The translations under genes were made by a program, and so were the position numbers. DNA of 64,000 nucleotides from Orobanche coerulescens (lineage: Eukaryota > Streptophyta > Magnoliopsida > Lamiales > Orobanchaceae). Below are positions 32,621 through 44,251 of this stretch, piece after piece. The stretch's first letter is position 1, and each line of letters opens with the position of its first letter. The notes below the pieces were generated by a model. That model was not told the origin of the DNA. It was given only the letters and a program-made list of their open reading frames with translations, and did not search any database. The stretch lies in contig CM065801.1 of NCBI GenBank assembly GCA_033398695.1, forward strand, positions 54,384,358 through 54,448,357, written 5' to 3'.

Positions 32621-33682
32621 GCCGATCACATTTCACTTCGTTTTCATTTCCTTCCTTCTCCATCCGCGAGTGGCGATTCATGGGCGATTTAAGCCATGTT
32701 GTTTAACAACAAATCCATGAAGTCCTTGAGTTCATAACATCAATCGATCGTCCGTTATCAACCTTTGATTCAGCGAATCAAGGTAATCTTCTTTAGAACC
32801 CTAATTTCGTGAATTTGGGGATTTTTGCATTTTCGTCCGATTCGTTCCGTGTTGTTGATTAATTCATGATGGGTATGATTAATCTTGATAGTATTCTTGT
32901 GTTTAACATCATTTAATCCATTGTTCTTCGTCGAATCGAAGTATAATTCTTGATTTCCTTCGAGTTGACTTTTCGGGGGATTTGTCCCCGATCTCGTTTT
33001 TCATCCATTTTCGATGGATCGATTATGGTTAAATGATGTTGTTAAACATATTCTATGGATTGTATATCCATATTTCAACTTGGAATTCCGTTTTCGGGTT
33101 TTGACGGGACGAATCGTGTTCTTGACCGTTTTGGGGGAAATCCTTGAACCTTCGTCATTTGTTCTTTGAATTCAGCGGCTTTGGGTCGTACTTTGGAATT
33201 CATTTTCGTTGTTATTGTTTTCGTTCGTAGTTCATTGTTGTGGATTGTCGTTCGGTGGAGTCGGCGAGTTCGTAGTCGGTTCGTGCCAACCTACTTCGGC
33301 CGATTCTCCGCGTGGTTCTTATTCGAGGCAAGTACCTTGTCCATACTTTTCTTGTTTCGTGGATATGATGATTGGTGATCGTCTTGGATTGTTTGTTTGT
33401 TTGAAATGAGTTTTCAAAAGTTTTGGTTAGCCTCGTTAAAGGCCTCTTTCAAAACCGTGTGTGTTTTGTGATTGGTGTGGTTCGTGAATAACCATGTGAA
33501 TTCTATGTATATGCTTGGTGTTCATGTTGCACTTGGTATTGTGTGTGGACGTATATTATTTCATTTCGGTGCGTTGTGGATTGACGTGGTGTTTTGCTAA
33601 GTGTTTGATGCCTCTGGGCGAATTGTTTGAATATCCTTGATGTGATATGTTATTTGTGTGAATGTGTGGATATGGTTGAAGG

Positions 33683-33838
33683 TCTACGGTGGCACATGGC
33701 ATGTGATCATGTGGCCAGGATGCAACAAGTGATTGATCCAACCGTGAGAGCATGAGATAATCTACGGAGGCACATGTCATTTGATCAAGTTGCAAGGATG
33801 AAACAAGCGATTGAACCAACCGTCAGATGATTGTGAAA
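33683..33838 (+). repeat. 78-bp tandem repeat in C 5' LTR
   Basis: Units start with TCTACGGTGGCACATGGCAT at 33683 and TCTACGGAGGCACATG at 33761. The 3' LTR partner at 45333-45488 has the same two-unit layout but is clearly more diverged here than in the LTR sequence on either side. Confidence 0.82.
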
Positions 33839-34283
33839 TGTATCGCTATCCACCTCGGGAGGGTCCTTCGAGGCCTCGAGTGGGATGTCGGTGGTAGCGT
33901 CCCGGTCCTAGGCGATGCGCGTGCGTGATTATGTTTCGTTGATTTTACGTCCGTTGAGGACACGTGATGTTGGGCTTTGACCCTGTAAATTGTTGGTGGT
34001 TTCCTATTTGCGAAAACAAAACATTTGGGCTGTGACCCTATTGATTTTTGGAAAGAGAAGGATTTCATAATCCTAAATTGTTTTCTATTAAAACTCTCGA
34101 TGGCATTTTAAACTGTTTGTAAATTGTTTCCCTTATTTGCGATCTTTCGGTTTTGGAAATGTTTACCCAAACTCTTGCCTCGGGAAGTACTTTTCTTTAT
34201 GTTTGGATCTTTGAGGATTCCTGATTATTATTGTTCTTGGAACTTGTATTGTATGGCTCGTATTTTTGCACTTGTACTTGCAC

Positions 34284-34326
34284 TAGCAAAACAGTGGAGT
34301 TTTGCTAACCCCCGAGTATTCGGGGG
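34284..34326 (+). other. Double hairpin in C LTR
   Basis: TAGCAAAAC and GTTTTGCTA pair around a 6-nt loop (34284-34307). Right after them CCCCCGA and TCGGGGG pair around GTAT (34309-34326). The same pair is at about 45930-45974 in the C 3' LTR, and inverted in F at 55051-55093 and 60475-60519. Confidence 0.75.
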
Positions 34327-34679
34327 GTGGATGTCTATTTTTGCATTCAGGTTTTGGAGCATAGCACAGGGTCGGCACGAAGGATGATGAAAGATGAACG
34401 ATACTAATCACACGAGGACCCGCTGCTGTCGTATTGGACTAGTTGTATTTTCTTTTCCGCTGCAGTATATTTTCCCGTTGTACGGGCGTGGTTGTATTTT
34501 GACCCCTGCGTGGGCATGAGTTGTATGTAATTGTTGAAAGACTAAATCGGTCTACTGGGTCATTTTAGCCTTAAAGGCGAGGTTTAGATGTTTGATTTTA
34601 GTTATCAGCCTGGTAGATCCTCGAGGAGAGGGTCTACGGCGTGTAATATCCCTGAGCGGATTTGGGGGTGTTACATAAA

Positions 34680-34691
34680 TGGTATCGGAGC
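34680..34691 (+). other. Primer-binding site of C (one-base variant)
   Basis: TGGTATCGGAGC differs from the canonical tRNA-iMet site by A to G at the eighth base. F has exactly the same variant, and D has TGGTATCGGAG too. Confidence 0.85.
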
Positions 34692-37342
34692 TTAGGTTGT
34701 GGAAACCTAGGCTGTCGGGTCAGTGGTGTCTATCGAGTTTTTGTCTCGTCGGATTTTATCTGACTGAGTCGTGTCGCGACAGCGTGCCCCGAGTTTGTTG
34801 GTCGTGATTAGTATCGTGGGCGATCATCATCTTCGTGCGACTGTGGGTCGTAAGTCTCCTTCTTTGTTTTGTGCCTTGTGTGAGAAGAGCTATTTTTTTG
34901 ATTTATTTGCTAAGTGACGGATTCCTCTTATTGATTTTGATTTCTTGATACTTGACTTTTTGACTCTCATATTTCTTTCATGTGAGGAGTAGTTTCTGGA
35001 TTGTGCATGTTGGACTCTATTTCTTTTTTTTCCATTGCGTGAGTTCCTTTGTAATAGCTTTCGGTATCTTACCGATGAATTTTATTTCAAAATCGATTCC
35101 TTTAACCGAGTTGTTGGCCTTGACCGCTTTGACGGTAGTTGGGTGTTTTCAAATGATTTTGTGAGTTTTGATAAGTACTACCGTCATCGACCTTTTTGGG
35201 CATTCTTGTAATTGGTTTTTAGCCTGGTGGGTTTCGGCGCAGGACCCACGGCGCTATATTGTTTCTTGTAATTACCTGAAAATTTTGGGGCATTCTAACC
35301 CATTGAATTATTTTGAAAACCTTGAGTATCCTAGAAAATTAAAATTCGAGACGTACTTTTAAAACGAATTATTTTCTTGCGGTGTTTTCAAGGTGTTTTC
35401 TAATGCCGCAATACATTTCAAAAATTTTCCGGTTGAGGACCAAAATATTTTGAGATATTTTCAAATGCAGTTGCTTAGACCCAAGGGTCGAATATTTTTG
35501 AAAGTTTTTCACTAAAGGAAAGGCGTCCTCATTTTTGTTCAAACGCAAGATGATTTTCAAAGTCTCGATAGTGGTGTTTGCACTACTTTTTGTAAAATGA
35601 TACTCAAGATCAACTGGTGTTTCCAAACTGTTTTCAAAAGGTGGTTCTCGCTTTTAAAACCTATCATTCCTGTTTGCGGACCGGAAATGCGTGTATGGTT
35701 TTCGAACTTTCGTTACGGTGTCAACCCCGAATTGTGATTGAATTGGTGGCGTGAGCGTCGAGTCGTTCGCCACGCATATGTTTTGTTGGCCCTCTGTGAG
35801 AGGTGTGAACTGGTGTTTACTGTTTATCGCCTCGTGGCGATTTGCGTATTGTCGCACTAGTGTGGGTTGTTAAAGCCTGGATTTTTATGCGTTATACACA
35901 TGGGTGATTGTTTCATGATGTTTGTGATTGTGTGATGGTATCGCTGCGGGATGTTGTAATCTTCGAATGATGCCGTTGTTGTTGTGATTTTTGTATGCGT
36001 TGATATGTTATCTTTGAGTTGGCATCTACGGTATGTTGTTTTGCGGTGTTTTAATCCATTGTATCGAGCATTTATATTTTCGGTATGCCGAGCCGAGGCG
36101 TTTCAATCGTGATGTGCCGGGCATGCACGTGTAAATTGTCCTTCTCGTCGATAACACATTTCAAGTGTGGACTCGAGGACACCGAATTCGATTTTGTGAT
36201 TTGGCTACCGAGACTTTCGAGTTCGCGCTTCAAAGACAGATATCGAATCGGCTTTGAGAGGCCTTTGAATGATGTTTCTGTCGGTTGCTTGTTGTGTCGT
36301 CACCTTGATTTTGCTGTTGTGAGTTGCGGGGGCGACCTTCTTTTATAAGAGGTCAAATGTAGTACCCGTGTTGTTTTTAGACTTCTGTATTTTCTCTTTC
36401 TCCAGTCTATCGATTCGCTCGTGTTCGTTGATACTGTCTGAACTTATTTTGTATTTCGGGTTCATCATTCGAACGAGCCGTGATCTTGTTTTGGGTCAAT
36501 CTGGTTATCGCTGTCACTTTCCGAATTCGGTTCGATTCTTGTGAACCTTGTTCGGAAGTAACATCTTTTGGTTCTACTAGTTCTTTTATTCGAAGTGGAC
36601 TGGATCTTGAACTTTTACATTTTCGACACTGTCGACTCGTTTATGTTCGTTGACATTTCTGAGCTTGTCCTGCTCCTTGCTTTTGTTGATCGAACGAGTG
36701 TGGTGTTATTTCGGAATAACTCGTTGTCGTTGTGACTTTTCAATCGCTATTCCCTTTCCTGTGGATCTTCGGCAATGCATGTCTTGTAGTTCTCACCAGA
36801 TCATCCTGGGAGTTGTTGTTTGAACTTTATTGTTCTTTGTGATTCGAACATGATTCTTGATCTTTGTTGTCTCGATCGTTGTGGTTTGATCGTTTGATTG
36901 TTCGGTTTATATTGACCTCGTTCCGTGATTGGCGAACATTCGGGCTCCTTCGTAATTCCTTCCCGGGAAATTAGTTTCGCTGATCCTCCACCCTTAGGCG
37001 GTGGGATTTCGTGTTTGTTCGGTTGACTCGCGTTTTGATTGATGTACCGTTGGGTTGGTCAATCATATTGATTTTCGTTCGTTGTGTTTTGTGATTGTCG
37101 GATAATTGACTTGGCTATATTATCCGTTTGATGACGTTGTCACTTGTTGGTTTTTATTATATCCCTAACGGCGACGTTGTGTTGGTCGCCGTGGAGCGTG
37201 TTTTCACGCCGTATACTCCTTTGCGTTGTTTGTAACATTTCGCCGTTGGGCGTTAGTTACGCATTCTTGTGTATCTCGTTGAGTTTTTCTGGCGGAATAT
37301 TTCTTCTCCTACTTGTTTTAAGTTTCGGACGAAACTTCTTTT

Positions 37343-37355
37343 AAGGAGGGTAGAA
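37343..37355 (+). other. Polypurine tract of C
   Basis: AAGGAGGGTAGAA directly precedes TGTAATATCC. Confidence 0.88.
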
Positions 37356-38318
37356 TGTAATATCCGCAATTTTCGATTTCCTAAATTCTTTTTTCGGCGG
37401 AAGTCTGCTTTGACGACTCGCTCATGTCCGTTTCGTCATTCTCGAGAATGATTAATTCTACACTTTTTGACATCCGAGTTCGCTTCGGTGTCGTTTCGTT
37501 GAGTTCTCGTGCTTTTAGCGACTTTTCCGCACTTGAGTTCGATTCTTGCGAATCTCGTCCGAAATCAAGTTGTTTGAGTTTCCCGCAAGTCCGTTTAACT
37601 TTGTTAGGCGTGTTGTGAACTTCGGTTTGGTTATTCGATCACGTATCGTGATTTCCGCGCTTTGGGCCATTTTGTAATTTCTTGAAAGTTACGGGTATCC
37701 GTATCTGTAATTGTTGTCTCGACCCGTTTCTTGGTCGCGTATGACTAATTATGGTATTACGCTTTCATTTAGTCGTTTATGTTGTCCGCGAACTTTTCGT
37801 CGTGTTCGCCCGCACGCTTTTGGAAATCGGGTCGCCGAGCCACAGCGGATCGCCGGACGGTTGCGGATCAAGCCGGACGATTGCGGGCACTGCCGGACGG
37901 GTGCGCGAGAACCGCGAGCGCACGCCTTCGGCCGGAAGGTCGCGCGCTAACCGGCAGTGTAGCGCCTTGCCGGTGGCCTAGCGTACGCCATCGGCCCGGG
38001 CGATGGGGGTTTCGAGGTTCTCGACTCGGTCATGATCGGCAGTAGCGCACGCTACGCCGGCGTAGCGCGCTAGTCGGCGTAGTAGCGCACGCTGCCGGCC
38101 GGCTAGCGTCGTTACTGGCCGGCGATTCATCCGGTGGCTCTTGGGCCGATGTCGGCTAGCGTGCGCAGGCTTCCGGCCGTAGCGCACGCTAGCGGGAGTC
38201 GGGTCGGCAGGTTTGGTCGGCAGGGTTGGTCGGTGATGCCGGGTCGTGTGGGCCCTGGCCGAGGATGCTCGGCCGATACCGGCCGATAGCGCACGCTAGT
38301 CCGGGAAGGCTAGCGCAC
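37356..38318 (+). mobile_element. 3' LTR of C, segment 1
   Basis: It matches the start of the C 5' LTR through the palindrome array and breaks off inside the last TAGCGCAC, where D begins. Relative to the 5' LTR it has many 1-4 base differences in the GC-rich palindrome region and few elsewhere. Confidence 0.9.
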
Positions 38319-38998
38319 TGTCACGGGGTTGTACTCGCGCCTCGCTAAGTCCTCTCCGTGCGGCACTATCTTAGGTTGTCTCAAGCCTAAGTAGTAAGCC
38401 TATCAACACACACAAGATTACTAGGAAGGAAAGTAAGGAAGTGCTTGGGGAAGGTTTTCTCTTATTGCACTGTAGCAAATCAGCTTTCTCAAGATGAGTT
38501 ACAAATGAGCCCCAAGGGGGTATTTATACTAATCCTCCTAGGCTAACAAATTACCAACAAAACATCACTATTCTAAGTATTTACAAGAATGCCATCATCT
38601 AGAATGATCTATACAATTCTAAACAATTCTAATAAGTCTTCTTGGAGTCCCCAGACCCCTCTGGAACGTCCGGCCCGACCGGCCCAAGTGTCCGGCCGGC
38701 CGGCCAAGGCCCGATTCGGCCCGAAGCAACCCGACCCGATTTCGACCTTCGGAACCCTCTTTGACCTTCCGGAGTTGATTGATCTCCATCTTGATGCTTC
38801 TAGGTCTTCTTTTCTGATAGTGGGTTCTCGGCTTTTCAATGTCTACTTGTCACAAGGCTTTTTCCGTCTAAGCCTATTATAGGGGGTAGTCCTCTGAGCT
38901 TGGCCGAGTACATGTATGCGCGCGAGCATGCTGCGCGCCGTCCGGCAGCTTCGGCCGGATGCCGGTAGATGCTCTTTGCCTTAAGGTGGGGCGTGACA
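38319..38998 (-). mobile_element. 3' LTR of D (left)
   Basis: On the plus strand it runs TGTCACGGGGTTG to GGGGCGTGACA, 680 bp. It contains TGGCCGGCCGG-rich sequence and a CCGGCA..TGCCGG inverted repeat (38942-38965). Differences from the right LTR are mostly CG versus CTG. Confidence 0.93.
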
Positions 38999-40481
38999 TT
39001 CTCCCCACCAAAGTCGTGGACCGTCCTCGGCACGATCTTTGTCCCGATATTCTTCAATCTTACGGAATTGCCATAGGTGATCCTCATGTTCCCCTATTTT
39101 CGGCTGCGGGAGTCCCTTCCAATGCACAAAGTACTCGGTGTATGGGGCCACGCCCCTTCGTCGAACGTCCCGATGTGAGATGATCTCGGCTACTTCCTTG
39201 TCGAAGGAAGTAATCACGGCAGTAGGTGCTCGGTGTGACTGAGCTCGGCCCGGATCCTCCATGTCCTGATGGTAAGGCTTCAGTTGGCTAACATGGAAGA
39301 CCGGGTGTATCTTCATCTTCGGCGGTAGTTCCACTCGATAGGAAACTGTCCCAACACGCCGCTCGATCTTGTAGGGTCCCTCGTATCTTCGGATAAGTCC
39401 CTTATGCACAGCCCGAAATGCTTTAAATTGCTGCGGGAGAAGTTTCACCATAACTAAGTCGCCTTCGTTAAACTCGACCGCTCGTCGCTTGAGATCGGCC
39501 CATTTCTTCATCTTCTTGGCTGCCTTGTCCAATGATGCTCGAGCCAAGTCCGATTCCTCTTGTAATGACTTAGCAAAGGTATATGCTGCGGGACTCTGTC
39601 CCGAGTATCCGGTGGCAATGTTGTTCGTTGTCGCCGGTTGTCTTCCTGTAGCGAGCTCGAATGGGCTGCGTCCCGTTGATTCACTCTTCTGTAAATTGTA
39701 TGAGAATTGGGCCGTGTCTAAGAGTTTGGCCCAGTCCCGCTGATTGGCACTCACATAGTGCCGCAAGTAGCACTCAAGCAGTGCGTTAACTCGTTCTGTC
39801 TGCCCGTCCGTCTGTGGGTGGAAACTTGTTGAGAATGCTAAATTCGAGCCCAATAGCTTGAAAAGTCCCGACCAAAACTTTCCTGTGAAACGTGGGTCTC
39901 GATCACTCACGATTGTCCTTGGAATGCCCCAATATTTTACCACATGCTTTAAGAACAACTTGGCCGTCTCCAGAGCTGCACGTCCACGGAGCTGGAATAA
40001 AGGTTGCGTATTTTGAGAACTCCATCCACCACAACTATGATCGACGTACCCATCCGATTTAGGCAAAGCCGAAATGAAGTCCATTGAAACGCTTTCAAAA
40101 GGGTGTTCGGTATGGGCAAGGGTTGAAGTAGTCCACCAGTTGTTGTTGCTCCACCTTGTCTTGTTGGCATACAAGACATGTCCTGACGTATGCCTCAACG
40201 TCCTCACGCATCTGGGCCAAAAGTAAGAATTGTCAATTAAAGCCATTATGCGGTGCATACCGGGTGTCCACCCATAGTGTGTCGTGGCATTCCTTCATGA
40301 TGTCCCTCCGTAAGTTTCCCCATTTGGGCACGTACAAGCGATTGCCTTTGGTAAAGAGTAGCTCGTCTCGTTCCCGAACCGTCTTGTCTTGCCGCTCCTG
40401 GCAAGTTGCATGATGTTTCTGCGAAAGGGTCTGCCTCGCCTCGCGTATGCGGTCCTTGATGCTTCCTTCGGCCTTGGTCAA
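38981..40481 (-). pseudogene. Integrase with chromodomain of D (frameshifted)
   Basis: Two frames, 40233-40481 and 38981-40258, make up the integrase. In the longer one the catalytic Asp (SMDFISALP, residue 60), Asp (TIVSDRDPRF, 119) and Glu (DGQTERVNAL, 155) are present, then a GPY-type module (294-312) and a chromodomain (about 355-403, VHWKGLP and LWQF). Between residues 70 and 95 the reading is wrong: the overlapping frame 39949-40179 holds the expected SIIVVVDGV. The zinc domain is also split, with CLVCQ in another frame. The aromatic TWE part of the chromodomain is garbled. The stop lies inside the LTR. Confidence 0.88.
38999..39013 (-). other. Polypurine tract of D
   Basis: On the minus strand TTTGGTGGGGAGAA precedes the LTR start TGTCACGCCCC. 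It is also translated as the end of the integrase frame. Confidence 0.8.
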
Positions 40482-40536
40482 GGCCGCAAGCTCGGCCTTC
40501 CGGCTTAATGCATCGGCTACCGGTTAAGTACTCGGC

Positions 40537-41779
40537 TTATACTCTGGTATAATCGAACTCAGCTAGGAATTCCTGCCATCTTGCTTGCTTTGGCGTGAGC
40601 TTCTTCTGGGTTTGAAAATAACTTGTGGCTACGTTGTCTGTTCGTACCACAAACTTGCTCCCAAGTAAATAATGCCTCCAGGCTCTAAGGCAATGAACCA
40701 CGGCGGTCATTTCCTTCTCATGTACCGAGTACCGTCTCTCGGTGTCATTCAATTTTCTGCTCTCATCGGCAACGGGATGCCCTAGCTGCATCAAAACTCC
40801 TCCGATGGCATAGTCAGATGCATCGGTCTGAACCTCATATGCCTTGGCATGGTCTGGCAAGGCAAGAACTGGCTGCCCCGTCACTTTGCCTTTGAGTCGC
40901 TCAAAGGCCTCTCGGCACTTATCCGTCCACTCCCATTTATGGTCCTTCTTCAATAGGTCCGTTAATGGTGCTGCTATCCGAGAGTATCCCTCGATGAACT
41001 TCCGGTAGTAGTTCACGAGTCCCAGAAATGATCGGAGTTGGGTTACGCTGGTCGGCGGCTCCCAATCTCGAACTGCTTTTACTTTGGCCTCGTCCATCAT
41101 TATGCGGCCATCCTTGATACGATGCCCCAGAAAAGTCACTTCCTGTTGGGCGAATGAACATTTCTCCAACTTTGCATAAAGTTCATTGTCCCGCAATGCT
41201 TGGAACACCTGTCGCAAGTGTTCTACATGCTCCTCCATCGATGATGAGTAAATGACAATATCGTCCAGATAAACGACAACAAACTTGTCTATGTATGGCT
41301 GAAATACCTTGTTCATCAGTGTGCAAAAGGTCGCTGGGGCATTTTTAAGCCCGAACGGCATTACAATGAAATCAAACAAACCATACCTGGTCGCCATGGC
41401 TGTCTTGGGTTCGTCTCCTTCGGCTATCCGGACCTGCCAATACCCGGATTTTAGGTCGATCTTTGAAAAGTATTTAGCACCTCCCAGTTGGTCAAACAGC
41501 TCTCCAATGAGTGGAATGGGATACTTGTTGCGAACCGTCAGTTTGTTGAGTGCCCTATAGTCCACGCACATACGTAAGGATCCATCATGCTTCTTTTGGA
41601 ACAAAACGGGGGATCCATAAGGAGATTTGGATGGTTGGATCATTTTGGAATCCAACAACTCTTTCAATTGTTTCGCGGCTCCTTAAGTTCGGTGGTGACA
41701 TCCTATAGGGTGTCCTCGAAGGTGGCTTCGCATCGGAAATAAGTTCAATTTTGTGGTCCACATCCCGTCTGGGTGGCAA
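40537..41779 (-). pseudogene. Reverse transcriptase and RNase H of D
   Basis: The main frame (41667-40537, 376 residues) contains [10 protein letters not shown] (first catalytic Asp, 71), [21 protein letters not shown] (YLDD, 133-136) and the RNase H residues in QTDASDYA (282) and VRTDN (344). It ends early: the [11 protein letters not shown] segment that closes Gypsy RNase H lies just downstream in another frame, after a stop at 40537. The N-terminal frame 41779-41585 holds PPRRDVDHKIEL and the approach to the RT and is shifted near 41690. The core is intact and the edges are broken. Confidence 0.9.
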
Positions 41780-42172
41780 CTTCTTAGGTAGTTCCGGGCA
41801 TCACGTCCTGGAACTCCTCCAAAACGGCTTGAACTTCCTTTGGTACATCCTTGCCTTCAATATTGTTTCCATCATCAGAACGTAAAATGCAAGGTCTCTT
41901 CCCCGCTCAAGGCCTCGACTAAGTTGCATGGCCGAAAGGGTGCCTGTCCCTTCGCTCTTCTCCCGGCCTAATGGCCTGTGTCTTGTCGGAGTCCAAAATG
42001 ACTAAGGAATCGAAAATGGCGTAATGCAAGCCCGCACTGATCGAACCATTGTAACCCAAGAACCAAATCATAGTCATCCATGGTCACTACGGTGAAGGTG
42101 ATCATTCCCCGCCGATCACCTATCTTTGCTTTCACTCCTCGTGCTTCACGGTCACCGGTTTAGCATGGGTGT

Positions 42173-42520
42173 TCACCGTCTTGATCGATCCATTAGTTGG
42201 AGTGACGGAAGCCGTAAGGCATTGGCTACACCGTCCGCATGAAATTGTGCGTAGCTCCTGTATCCACTAAGGCTTTGATGTGTGTGCCTCCGATCAAGGC
42301 ATCCACGAACATAGACCCTTTCTCGGGTTCCTTCGCCGGCTCCACAACGGCTTTGACGATTGAGCAAACTCAATGAGCCCATATGCGCACCATCCGCAAC
42401 CTCGGTCTCCGTGGTTTCTTGCATGGCTGCGACCTTCTTCCTCCGAAGTGGGCAATCGTACTTCATGTGAGAGGTACTATGACAAATGTGACAACCTCTC
42501 GGCTTATCGTTCTCGTCCAC
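42173..42520 (-). pseudogene. Nucleocapsid zinc knuckle and protease region of D
   Basis: The frame begins with a CX2CX4HX4C knuckle, CHICHSTSHMKYDC, the RNA-binding motif of gag. Beyond it the aspartic protease is present but in a different frame: the bases at about 42235-42268 read VDTGATHNFM on the minus strand, with the DTG active site. The frame change lies between about 42290 and 42380. Sequence from 41780 to 42170 is protease and linker with stops in every frame. Confidence 0.8.
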
Positions 42521-42586
42521 TGGTTGCTTGCCCCAGATTTGTTCGGCTGAACCTTGATGGGCGGTCTCCCCACCTTTGACTTTATC

Positions 42587-43476
42587 TCAGGCGGAAAGTC
42601 CTTGGCTTGTCAGCCGGGTCTTCAACTCCCGTAAGCCCTCGGCCACGGCAATGGCAGTCGCCACGTCCTGAACATTGCGCCTTTCCAACTCTTGCCTTGC
42701 AAAAGGCTTGAGTCCGTCCATAAATGCAAATAGCTTGTCGGTCGCCGTCAAGCTTGGTATCTCCAGTACAATCTCTTGGAACTCCTTGACATAGTCTTTG
42801 ATAGTGCGAGTGTGGCTGAGTCTCTTCAGCCTGCCCCGAGCCTCGAACTCCACATTCTCGGGATAGAATTGCCTCTTCAATTCGGCCTTGAAGTCTTCCC
42901 AGGAAGCCATCCTGCACGCACCACTCTCAATGTCAGCCTGCTTGGTCCGCCACCACAGCACGGCTGTGTCGGCCAAGTACAAAGGCGCCGTCCGCAACTT
43001 GGTGTCATCCTCCCGAATGTTTGAGGCACCAAAGTATTGCTCTAGGTTCCATAAGAAATTGTCAATCTCCTTGGCGTTTCTCGATCCGTTGAACTTCCCA
43101 GGCCTTGGGATGTCAATTCGTGCGGGTGTCGCACCCACATGTCCTTCTCCATTGGCAATCGCCCTTTTCACTGTTGCCATCTCCATCTTGAGAACCTCCA
43201 TGCTCTCTTGCATGGCCAGGATCATGGCCCGAAAATCGGCCAACTCCTTCTTCATGTCCCCATCACAAGCATTGATAGTAGAAAGAACCTGGTTGTGCAG
43301 CTCCTCGCCAGCTTCTTCTAAGTCATCCACCCTCCTCGCAACCTCATCATAGACCTCCTCCAGTCGAGTCACTCACTGGCCCATGGCAAAGAATCCGGGC
43401 CGGCAGACTTGTCTCTGCCCTTCTTGGTCTTCTCCGCCTGAGTGTTGGGTTGGGTAACGTCGGATGATTGTGCCAT
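42587..43476 (-). pseudogene. Gag of D (one-base frameshift near N-terminus)
   Basis: The main frame (43372-42587, 261 residues) has an acidic coiled-coil-like start (LEEVYDEVARRVDDLEEAG), IDIPRPGKFNGSRN, and the retrotrans_gag signature with WWRTKQ, WEDFKAELKRQFYP and KDYVKEFQEIV. The likely true start is the ATG at 43476, reading MAQSSDVTQPNTQAEKTKKG. That frame meets a stop just as the main frame opens, so a one-base shift near 43374 separates them. The end at 42587 comes before the zinc knuckle, so a further shift lies between 42520 and 42590. Confidence 0.85.
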
Positions 43477-43532
43477 CTTACTCCTTGCACGATCAGCTAG
43501 CAATCTTCGAAAATCCGCCTTGGTTGTCTCAA

Positions 43533-43548
43533 CCTGTCTCCGATACCA
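43533..43548 (-). other. Primer-binding site of D
   Basis: On the minus strand TGGTATCGGAGACAGG lies 2 bp after the 5' LTR. The first 11 bases are the same as in C and F. Confidence 0.8.
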
Positions 43549-43550
43549 AC

Positions 43551-44250
43551 TGTCACGGGGTTGTACTCGCGCCTCGCTAAGTCCTCTCCGTGCGGCACTA
43601 TCTTAGGTTGTCTCAAGCCTAAGTAGTAAGCCTATCAACACACACAAGATTACTAGGAAGGAAAGTAAGTGCTTGGGGAAGGTTTTCTCTTATTGCACTG
43701 TAGCAAATCAGCTTTCTCAAGATGAGTTACAAATGAGCCCCAAGGGGGTATTTATACTAATCCTCCTAGGCTAACAAATTACCAACAAAACATCACTATT
43801 CTAAGTATTTACAAGAATGCCATCATCTAGAATGATCTATACAATTCTAAACAATTCTAATAAGTCTTCTTGGAGTCCCCAGACCCCTCTGGAACGTCCG
43901 GCCCGACCCGGCCCGAAGTGTCCCGGCCCGGCCCGAAGTGTCCCGGCCCGGCCCGGCCAAGGCCCGATTCGGCCCGAAGCAACCCGACCCGATTTCTGAC
44001 CTTCTGGAACCCTCTTTGACCTTCTGGAGTTGATTGATCTCCATCTTGATGCTTCTAGGGTCTTCTTTCTGGATAGTGGGTTCCTCGGCTTTTCAATGTC
44101 TATCACCGTCATGGCTTTTTCCGTCTAAGCCTATTATAGGGGGTAGTCCTCTGTGAGCTTGGCCGAGTACATGTACGCGCGAGCATGCCGCGCCCGTCCG
44201 GCAGCTTCGGCCGGATGCCGGTAGATGCCTCGCCTTAAGGTGGGGCGTGA
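43551..44250 (-). mobile_element. 5' LTR of D (right)
   Basis: It is 700 bp and matches the left LTR. A GAAGTGTCCCGGCCCGGCCC unit is present twice at about 43914-43955 where the left LTR has one unit. Its outer end lacks the final CA. Confidence 0.9.
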
Positions 44251-44251
44251 T

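Larger units (their letters stand above)
31625..34675 (+). mobile_element. 5' LTR of C
   Basis: The LTR is 3051 bp. From left to right it has the conserved U3 start, a TAGCGCACGCTA array (about 32190-32600), GATAAATATG as TATA box (32611-32620), donor-like AATCAAG|GTAATC near 32783, a 78-bp tandem repeat (33683-33838), a double hairpin (34284-34326) and a GTAGATCCTC..GGGTCTAC hairpin just before the end. Confidence 0.92.
34676..37355 (+). mobile_element. Interior of C, non-coding
   Basis: It is 2.7 kb and collinear with parts of the A interior (for example CTTGAGTATCCTAGAAAA and GTATCGGGC-type blocks) but lacks A's palindrome/TATA block. A piece like an LTR end (AGCCTGGTGGG..CCCACGGCGCTATA, about 35220-35296) lies in the matching place. 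No retrotransposon protein can be read. Confidence 0.82.
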
